Assembly: GCF_003604215.1 (NCBI RefSeq)
Contig: NZ_QXGS01000018.1
Location: forward strand, 1 to 54,268
Origin: Teichococcus vastitatis
GTDB lineage: Bacteria > Pseudomonadota > Alphaproteobacteria > Acetobacterales > Acetobacteraceae
Direction of reading: 5' to 3'
Length of the DNA stretch: 54,268 nucleotides
This document shows positions 48,758-54,268 of this stretch, one piece after another. Position 1 is the first letter of the stretch. Each line of letters begins with the position of its first letter. Below the pieces are notes generated by a model. The model saw only the letters and a list, made by a program, of their open reading frames with translations. It was not told the DNA's origin and searched no databases. The translations under genes and the position numbers were made by a program.

Positions 48758-50515
48758 TCAGGTCACCTCGCCGAATTGTAGCGCGGCCAGGCGCGCATAC
48801 AGGCCGCCGGTCCGGATCAACTGGTCATGCGGCCCGACGGCCACGATCCGGCCCTGGTCCAGCACCACGATGCGGTCGGCACGGCGGATCGTCGCCAGCC
48901 GGTGCGCCACCACCAGGGTGGTGCGGCCGCGGGACAGCACAGCCAGCGCCTGCTGCACCGCGCGCTCGGATTCCGCATCCAGCGCGCTGGTGGCCTCGTC
49001 GAGCAACAGGATCGGCGGGTCGCGCAGAACGGCGCGCGCGATGGCGATGCGTTGCCGTTGACCGCCCGACAGGGTGACGCCCTTGGCGCCCAGGAAGCTC
49101 CGCATGCCCTGGGGCAGTGCCTCGATGAAGCCCAGCGCCTCGGCGGAGCGGGCGGCGGCACGGATGTCCTCCGGCGTGGCATCGGGCCGACCATAGGCGA
49201 TGTTGGACGCCGCATCGGTGCTGAAGATCACCGGATCCTGCGGCACGAGGCCGATCCGCGCCCGCAGCGCCCCGGGCTCCACCGATGCGATATCCACCCC
49301 GTCGACCAGGATCCGGCCCTGCTGCGGATCGTAGAAGCGCAGCAGAAGTTGCAGCACCGTGGTCTTGCCGGCACCGGACGGTCCGACCAGCGCGACGGTC
49401 TCGCCGGGCTCGATGCACAGCGAGACATCGTGCAGCGCTGGCCGCTCGGGCCGGCTCGGATAGGTGAAGCCGATGTTCCGGAACTCGATGCGGCCGCGCG
49501 GCGGACGCGGCAGCGGCGCTGGGCTGGCCGGAACGGCGATGGCGGGCGGCACCCTGAGCAGTTCCAGCACCCGTTCCGCCGCCGCGGCGGCGCGCTGGAC
49601 CTCGCCCCACAGCTCGCTGACCGTGGCGCCGGAAGATGCCAGCAGCACGGCATAGAACACGAAGGCGGAGAGTTCCCCACCCGTCATCCGGCCTGCCACG
49701 ACATCGCGCCCGCCGATCCACAGGCTGAAGGTGATGGCGCCGAAGCCCAGCAGGATCACCACCAGGATCTGTGCGCCGCGGCTGGCGATGCGACGCAGCG
49801 CGGCGGACATTGCGGCCTCGGCATCCTGCCCGAAACGGTCGGCCTCGCGTGCCTCGCGGCCGAAGGCCTGCACGGTGCGGATCCCGTTGATGATTTCCTC
49901 GGCCCGGGCGCCGAGATCGGCAACACGCTCCTGGGCCAGCCGCGACAGGGCCTTCTCGCGGCGTCCGAACAAGATCAGGGGCACCACCACGAGCGGCACC
50001 ACGAGCACGACGACGCCGGCCAGCTTGATGCTGGTGAGAACCAGCAGCGCAAAGGCTCCCGCCATCATCAGCAGGCTGCGCAGCCCCTGCGAGATCGCGC
50101 TGCCGACCAGGGATTGCAGCACGCCAATGTCAGCCGTCAGGCGGGACAGGAGGTCGCCGGTCCGCGCCGTCTCGAAAAAGGCGGGCGACAGGGTCAGAAC
50201 ATGGTTGAACACCGCGCGCCGCAGGTCCGCGGCGACGCGTTCTCCCAGGGACGAGACCAGGAAGAACCGCAGGGAGGTGGCCGCGGCCAGGGCCGCCACC
50301 ACGGCAAACATGCCGAGGGCCGCCGCATCCAGCGCTCCCTCGCCCTGTCCGCCGAAGCCCGAATCGATCAGGTGCCGCAATCCCTGGCCCAGTCCCAGCG
50401 TCAGGCCGGCCGCCGCCAGCATCGCGCCGGCGGCGGCGAAGACGCGCAGGCGGTAAGGGCGGAGATGCGGCAGCATCTGCCGCAGCGCCGCCAGCCCGCC
50501 AGGAATGCGCGGCAT
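48758..50515 (-). CDS. ABC exporter, fused transmembrane and ATPase domains (MsbA-like)
   Basis: 585 aa from ATG 50515 (GAAGG site; an upstream extension is open but not conserved in character). Six transmembrane helices about 20-300 with the exporter motif LGERVAADLRRAVFNHVLTL and FFETARTGDLLSRLTADI. ATPase domain about 340-580: Walker A GPSGAGKT, VPQDPVIFSTDAASNIAYGR, signature LSGGQRQRIAIARAV, Walker B ILLLDEATSALD, VVAHRLATI. Forms homodimers. Lipid A-type flippase or drug exporter class; substrate not determinable. Monocistronic. Confidence 0.94.
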   Translation of the reverse strand: MPRIPGGLAALRQMLPHLRPYRLRVFAAAGAMLAAAGLTLGLGQGLRHLIDSGFGGQGEGALDAAALGMFAVVAALAAATSLRFFLVSSLGERVAADLRRAVFNHVLTLSPAFFETARTGDLLSRLTADIGVLQSLVGSAISQGLRSLLMMAGAFALLVLTSIKLAGVVVLVVPLVVVPLILFGRREKALSRLAQERVADLGARAEEIINGIRTVQAFGREAREADRFGQDAEAAMSAALRRIASRGAQILVVILLGFGAITFSLWIGGRDVVAGRMTGGELSAFVFYAVLLASSGATVSELWGEVQRAAAAAERVLELLRVPPAIAVPASPAPLPRPPRGRIEFRNIGFTYPSRPERPALHDVSLCIEPGETVALVGPSGAGKTTVLQLLLRFYDPQQGRILVDGVDIASVEPGALRARIGLVPQDPVIFSTDAASNIAYGRPDATPEDIRAAARSAEALGFIEALPQGMRSFLGAKGVTLSGGQRQRIAIARAVLRDPPILLLDEATSALDAESERAVQQALAVLSRGRTTLVVAHRLATIRRADRIVVLDQGRIVAVGPHDQLIRTGGLYARLAALQFGEVT

Positions 50516-50847
50516 GGCCTTCAGGACGCCGCCCGCCGGAACGGCACGGCTCGAGCCGGACCAGAGGCCTTGGCCCTTCTGATGACCCCACTGGGGCGAT
50601 GCTCGTCGGCGAGGGTCATGCTGGCTTCTTCCAAGGGCGTGTCGGACGCCGCGGCGGGGAGCCGCGACGCCCGGGAAACCTCTATTGGCGTTGGGCCCGG
50701 CTTGTCCATCGATGCCGGCGGCCGGGCGAAGGCGCATCAACACTGGGGCCGCACTGGGGCCGCGGGCGTTTTTCCGGCTCGACAGGCGCCCCCGAATCGT
50801 ACTTGTTTTGTTCTTGTTCCTCCTCCTTCTCGGGATGCCGCCGTGCC
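50516..50847. other. 332-bp gap between divergent genes
   Basis: Lies between the ABC exporter start and the small hypothetical gene. It contains an exact 11-bp tandem duplication CACTGGGGCCG at 50741-50751 and 50752-50762. Otherwise nothing recognisable; presumably the promoters of both flanking genes. Confidence 0.4.
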
Positions 50848-51123
50848 ATGCCACACCAGCCTCAGTTTCTGCTCGATCCCGTGACGGCGCACCGCGTGCG
50901 TCATGCCCTGGCCCAGGCGCTGCGCGCCGGCTGCACGGTGCGGGAAGCGAAAGGCGAGGCCCGGGGTTATCTCCGGGCGGTTCGCCCCGCCATGCCGCGC
51001 AACCACCTGGCGAACGCGGTCGATGGCCTGCTCGGCGAACTTGATCCCGTGCTGGAGGAGCGGGTCCGATGCGATTCGGACGACGCCAGCGAGCCGCCCG
51101 GCCAGCTGCGGCTGGGGATCTGA
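50848..51123 (+). CDS. Small hypothetical protein
   Basis: 91 aa, charged, no signal peptide or membrane segment. Third codon positions are strongly G/C, as in neighbouring real genes, which is the main support. Helix-forming N-terminal half (TAHRVRHALAQALRAG, then TVREAKGEARGYLRAV), then HLANAVDGLLGELDPVLEER. I recognise no family. The ribosome site is weak. It converges on the amidase gene 20 bp away. Confidence 0.5.
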   Translation: MPHQPQFLLDPVTAHRVRHALAQALRAGCTVREAKGEARGYLRAVRPAMPRNHLANAVDGLLGELDPVLEERVRCDSDDASEPPGQLRLGI

Positions 51124-51142
51124 GGGCGCATCGCGGCCCGCA

Positions 51143-52609
51143 TCATGCGGGTGCCGGCGCTTCCGGCGGGGGCACCGTGCCGGGGCGGGGATCGATCGGC
51201 GCCCGCAGCCCAAAGCCACCGACCCGCTCGAACAGCGCCGCCGCCTGCAACGCGATCGCATCCCGCCGCGGCGGCGCCGCGATCTGCAGGCCGACGGGCC
51301 GCCCGTAGCGATCAAAGCCACAGGGCACGGCGACGGCGGGGCAGCCCGCCAGCGTGATGGCCGCGTTGATCATGGAGCCGGCCATGTAGTTCTCCAGCTT
51401 CACCCCGGCGATGCTGTCCGGATTGCGCAGCATGACGTCGAAGGCGGGGGTGGCCGCGCCCGGCGTGATGAACACGTCGTAGCGCTCGAACAGGGCGGCC
51501 ATGCGGCGGTAGAAGGCGGCCCGTTCGCGGTCGGCCCAGGCCAGCTGGCTTGGCGTCGCCGCCAGGCCGCGCTCCGTGTTCCAGATGATGTCGGGCTTGA
51601 TAAGCTCGCGATGCGCCGCCAGCTGCGCCTCCCGGTCCACCACGAAGGACTGGCTGCGCAGGATCAGAAAGGCTTCCCCGAGCTGTCCGAGATCCGGCGC
51701 GAACTCCTCGACCACGCAGCCTGCCGCCTCGAAGGCCAGCACCGCCCGCGCGCAGAGCTCGCGCGTTTCGCGGTCCACCGGAAGCTGGCCGTTGAAATCG
51801 GGCGAGAAGGCGATGCGCCTCGGGCGTTCGGCTTCGGCGGCGGCGACGGCCTCGGCATAGGTGCGGGCCGGGGCGTCATAGGTCATCGGGTCCAGCGGGC
51901 ACCATCCCGCCATGGCATCGAGAAACAATGCCAGGTCCGGCACGTTTCGCGCCATCGGACCCTGCACCGAGAGGGGCGAGAACAGGTTGTTGACGCTGCC
52001 CCGCGTCACGCGGCCCGGAGAAGGCCGCATTCCCACCACGCCGCAATAGGTGGCCGGCCGCCGCAGGCTGCCGCCATGGTCGCTGCCCTGCGCCAGCCAC
52101 GCCTCACCGGTGGCCACGGACACGGCGCCGCCGCCCGTGCTGCCGCCACAGGTCAGGGCCGTGTTCCACGGATTGCGCGTGCGGCCGAACACCTCGTTGA
52201 AGGTGGAGCCGCCGGCGCCGAATTCCGGCGTGTTCGATTTCGCGACAACGATGCCGCCACGGGCCTCGATGCGCCGGACGAGCGGGTGTGACGCGGCCGG
52301 AACATGATCCCTGAAGATTGGCGAACCATAGGTGGTGCGGACCCCCGCCACGTCGGTCAGGTCCTTGATCGTCACCGGCAGGCCGCCGAGCCAGCCCGCG
52401 CCGCCGGCAAGCTCCCGCCCTTCTCCCGCCATCAGCCGTTTGGCGTGGTCGCGTGCCCGATCGAGGCAGAGGGTGGGCAGCGCATTCACCTGCGGCTCGA
52501 CGGCGGCGATGCGCTCAGCGGCCGCATCGATCAGGTCCAGCGGCGACACCTCGCCGCGGTGCAGCTGGGCGACGGCCTCGGTCGCGGTCAGGCGGATAAC
52601 ATCGTCCAT
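51143..52609 (-). CDS. Amidase signature family enzyme
   Basis: 488 aa from ATG 52609. Ser-cisSer-Lys triad visible: Lys82 in PVTIKDLTDV, cis-Ser157 in CGGSTGGGA, nucleophile Ser181 in QGSDHGGSLRRPA. TPEFGAGG and GPMARNVPDLALFLDAMAG are typical amidase motifs; GCPAVAVPCGF lies near the C-terminus. Hydrolyses a carboxamide to acid and ammonia. Not GatA: there is no GatB or GatC next to it. Substrate unknown. The 250 bp upstream of its start are non-coding. Confidence 0.92.
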   Translation of the reverse strand: MDDVIRLTATEAVAQLHRGEVSPLDLIDAAAERIAAVEPQVNALPTLCLDRARDHAKRLMAGEGRELAGGAGWLGGLPVTIKDLTDVAGVRTTYGSPIFRDHVPAASHPLVRRIEARGGIVVAKSNTPEFGAGGSTFNEVFGRTRNPWNTALTCGGSTGGGAVSVATGEAWLAQGSDHGGSLRRPATYCGVVGMRPSPGRVTRGSVNNLFSPLSVQGPMARNVPDLALFLDAMAGWCPLDPMTYDAPARTYAEAVAAAEAERPRRIAFSPDFNGQLPVDRETRELCARAVLAFEAAGCVVEEFAPDLGQLGEAFLILRSQSFVVDREAQLAAHRELIKPDIIWNTERGLAATPSQLAWADRERAAFYRRMAALFERYDVFITPGAATPAFDVMLRNPDSIAGVKLENYMAGSMINAAITLAGCPAVAVPCGFDRYGRPVGLQIAAPPRRDAIALQAAALFERVGGFGLRAPIDPRPGTVPPPEAPAPA

Positions 52610-52858
52610 CCCGGGAGTTTGGCACCGAGGGAGCGGCGGCAACAAGGCGCCGATGCCAAGTTTGTGCCGGGATCCCGAGCTCCGTGACCGCCGAGACAGC
52701 CATCCCGCTGGATCCGGGCGCCTCGGGCCCGGCCTGGACTGCGACGAATGCGCGGGCGCTCCAACGGCCTGCGGTCTGGTCGCCCCTGGCTGGCAGGTTC
52801 CCTTGGGGGAACCATGGTCGAGTCGAGGTGGCGGCCATTCCGCACCGCCTGGCGCGGG

Positions 52859-53644
52859 TTATGCGTGCCGGCTTCGGAGCATCAGGATGCCGGCAGGATA
52901 TTGTTCCTGCACCAGCGTTACCTTGCCTTCCCGTTCGAGCTCCAGGGCGGCCACGAAGCTGCTGGCGAGGGCGGCGCGACGCTGCACCGGATGATCGCGG
53001 ACTGCCGGCAGATCGGGCAGGCAGCGGAGCAGGTCAAGCGGCCGGTCATTGTCCAGCAATAGGCGGCGGATATGCGCCAGCGCGTCCGGCACTCGCCAGA
53101 CCTCCCGCGGCCACACCGCGCCAACCGGAAGGGCCGCCGGCGCTCCTTCCCCCTCACGCGGCTCCAGCACGGCGAGGAGCGCTTCCCAGAAGGCCAGCTG
53201 CCGCTCGGCCATGGTATCGGCCATGTTCCAACGCTCGGGCAGGCCACGATCCCAGCGATCCTGGTGCAGTTGCGGGCGCGCAGCGAGCCAGGCGGCCGCT
53301 GCCTGGACGCGCAGCAGTTCATTCAGCTGCGCGACGCGGCGGCCCGCCTCGGCCACCGCATCCTCGGCTTCCGCCGCATCGGCGGGTCGCAGCAGCTGCG
53401 CGCGCAGCAGCACCAACTGGCTGGCCTGCACAACCCAGTCCCCCTGCCGATCCAGCGGAACATGCCCGGCCGCATCGGCCAGTGCTGCGATGAACTGCTC
53501 GATCAGCGGCAGCAAAGGCAGCTTCGCCAGATCCAGCTTGTGCCGTTTCACCAGCTCCAGCAGCAGATCCAGCGGCCCCTCATACCCTGCCACATCGAGC
53601 CACGGGGTCTGACCGGCCTCGGCCGCGACGTCACTCCTCGGCAT
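52859..53644 (-). CDS. ScpA-like segregation and condensation protein
   Basis: 261 aa. N-terminal ScpA motif YEGPLDLLLELVKRHKLDLA (about 20-39), FIAALADAAGHVPLDRQGDW, ASQLVLLRAQLLRP, and a C-terminal winged-helix region with RRAALASSFVAALELEREGK then VTLVQEQ. ScpA is the kleisin that bridges SMC heads and partners with ScpB in chromosome condensation. No ScpB gene lies downstream, where it usually is. The start overlaps the preceding gene by 14 bp. It is either the sole scpA in an unusual place or a second, replicon-specific copy. Confidence 0.85.
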   Translation of the reverse strand: MPRSDVAAEAGQTPWLDVAGYEGPLDLLLELVKRHKLDLAKLPLLPLIEQFIAALADAAGHVPLDRQGDWVVQASQLVLLRAQLLRPADAAEAEDAVAEAGRRVAQLNELLRVQAAAAWLAARPQLHQDRWDRGLPERWNMADTMAERQLAFWEALLAVLEPREGEGAPAALPVGAVWPREVWRVPDALAHIRRLLLDNDRPLDLLRCLPDLPAVRDHPVQRRAALASSFVAALELEREGKVTLVQEQYPAGILMLRSRHA

Positions 53645-54203
53645 AATGAGGCGTCAGCTCCAGGGAAAGATCCGGCCAGTTCCGCCGCAATTGTTGCAAG
53701 GCGGGCCAGGGCGACCAATCGGCCGACCAGAAGGCCACCGCCCAGCGGTCTGTTTGTCGCAGGCGCCGGTCATGTTTCACCGGCAAGGCATGCACCTGCC
53801 GCAGTGCCCGGCTGGTGCCCCAGTGCCGCCACAGCCAGTCACGGCTTTCCGGCTCCTCCGGACCGAGCGCCAGCAGCGGCCTCGGAACCGGCAGCAATCG
53901 ATGAAGGTCAAGCGGGCAGCTGCGATCGCCGGCGGCGATCCGCGCCTGTTCCCGCGCCTCATGCAGGGCCACCGCGTCGCGCAACCGCCGCGCCAGGAGG
54001 CGTGCGCCGGGCAGGCTGATCGCCCGCGCTCCCTGAGGGGGTGCGGCAAGGCCGAGAAACCATTCCTCCTCCAGCCGGCCGGCATCGCGCCTCCAGGGGA
54101 TCGCGCCGGGCCCGGCGGCGGCGGCGCGGAATGCCGCGAGGTCCTGGTGTGTTCCGGTGACGAGGAGGGTATGGCGCAGCCAGTCGGTGGCGCTGGGGAC
54201 CAT
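53631..54203 (-). CDS. Hypothetical protein, DUF1281/ferredoxin-like-fold type
   Basis: 190 aa. The N-terminus LRHTLLVTGTHQDLAAFRAA and the C-terminus AFWSADWSPWPALQQLRRNW then PDLSLELTPHYAEE resemble DUF1281/Api92-like proteins of plasmids and phages, which begin with an N-x-L-x-V-T-G motif and end with a SAWSPP / YAEEG pattern. Similarity is judged by eye and moderate. It overlaps the ScpA start by 14 bp and follows another gene tail by 5 bp, so the three genes form one transcription unit. Function unknown. Confidence 0.65.
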   Translation of the reverse strand: MVPSATDWLRHTLLVTGTHQDLAAFRAAAAGPGAIPWRRDAGRLEEEWFLGLAAPPQGARAISLPGARLLARRLRDAVALHEAREQARIAAGDRSCPLDLHRLLPVPRPLLALGPEEPESRDWLWRHWGTSRALRQVHALPVKHDRRLRQTDRWAVAFWSADWSPWPALQQLRRNWPDLSLELTPHYAEE

Positions 54204-54208
54204 GTTGG

Positions 54209-54268
54209 TCAGAGGTCGAGCAGTCGGGCGGGGCTGTCGCGGGTGATGCGGGCGCGGCGGCGGTAGGC
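54209..54268 (-). CDS. C-terminal end of an unidentified protein (partial)
   Basis: The minus strand is open from the window edge to a TGA at 54209-54211 and encodes 19 residues, AYRRRARITRDSPARLLDL. It ends 5 bp before the ATG of the DUF1281-like gene, the spacing expected inside the same operon. Too short for identification. Confidence 0.45.
   Translation of the reverse strand, partial: AYRRRARITRDSPARLLDL

Noticed and set aside
51143-52609. GatA subunit of the amidotransferase
   Set aside because: No gatB or gatC neighbours, and the motif set is that of general amidases.
1-54268. CRISPR arrays, tRNA or rRNA genes, transposases, integrases
   Set aside because: Scanned by eye for regularly spaced repeats, tRNA-like cloverleaf ends and transposase or integrase motifs in all gaps and genes; none found, though short structured RNAs could be missed without a covariance search.

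Overview
The window is about 54 kb of very GC-rich DNA with densely packed genes, strong GC bias at third codon positions and almost no AT-rich sequence. Gene content (several tripartite-tricarboxylate 'Bug' binding proteins, family III CoA-transferase, HPPD with an Lrp regulator, HDFNN-type hybrid histidine kinases, TonB receptor with an SIP-type reductase) points to an alphaproteobacterium, most likely a Roseomonas-like member of the Acetobacteraceae. That assignment is inference from gene content, not a database result. I see no rRNA, tRNA, CRISPR array or insertion sequence. The right edge (a ScpA homologue without ScpB, coupled to a ferredoxin-like-fold protein) hints at a large plasmid or chromid, but this is not proven.

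Layout. 1-3.2 kb: a gene tail, then a three-gene envelope cluster (DUF2491 / DUF350 / PspA-like, the yjfK-yjfL-yjfJ set). 3.3-5.7 kb: a hybrid histidine kinase preceded by a short, partnerless ParD-like protein. 6-8.8 kb: MOSC protein, Lrp regulator and divergent HPPD (tyrosine catabolism). 9.1-13.6 kb: an iron operon (TonB receptor, binding protein, ferric-siderophore reductase) behind a Fur-like palindrome. 13.8-17.8 kb: a tightly overlapping operon of a HigA-like regulator, a two-domain KaiC-like ATPase and a second hybrid kinase, paralogous to the first.

18-34 kb is an amino-acid/peptide catabolic region. It holds gamma-glutamyltransferase (GGT) 1 diverging from a GntR - Bug binding protein - GAF operon, then Lrp/PutA (proline to glutamate), then a LysR regulator diverging from an operon of CocE-type hydrolase - peptide binding protein - GAF - Bug binding protein - GGT 2. 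The set GGT + Bug protein + small GAF protein occurs twice and looks like a recurring module. 34.3-41.2 kb is a five-gene overlapping operon (binding protein, fused permease, ATPase, family III CoA-transferase, CitE/Mcl-type lyase) with a divergent GntR regulator. It can be read as import, CoA activation and C-C cleavage of an organic acid. 41.3-43.4 kb: an AraC regulator with a divergent MFS exporter. 43.7-52.6 kb: a secreted Kelch propeller, GabT-like aminotransferase, peptide binding protein, MsbA-like ABC exporter, a small unknown protein and an amidase. 52.9-54.3 kb: ScpA-like protein, a DUF1281-like protein and the tail of another gene.

The most unusual points are these: (i) both hybrid kinases are preceded in the same operon by an orphan antitoxin-type DNA-binding protein; (ii) the KaiC homologue has Thr-Tyr where the clock protein KaiC has its Ser-Thr phosphosites, and no KaiA or KaiB is present; (iii) the duplicated GGT/Bug/GAF module contains a small GAF family with a YPVGGRK motif whose start codons overlap the stop of the preceding binding-protein gene; (iv) the transporter is wired to CoA-transferase and lyase genes.
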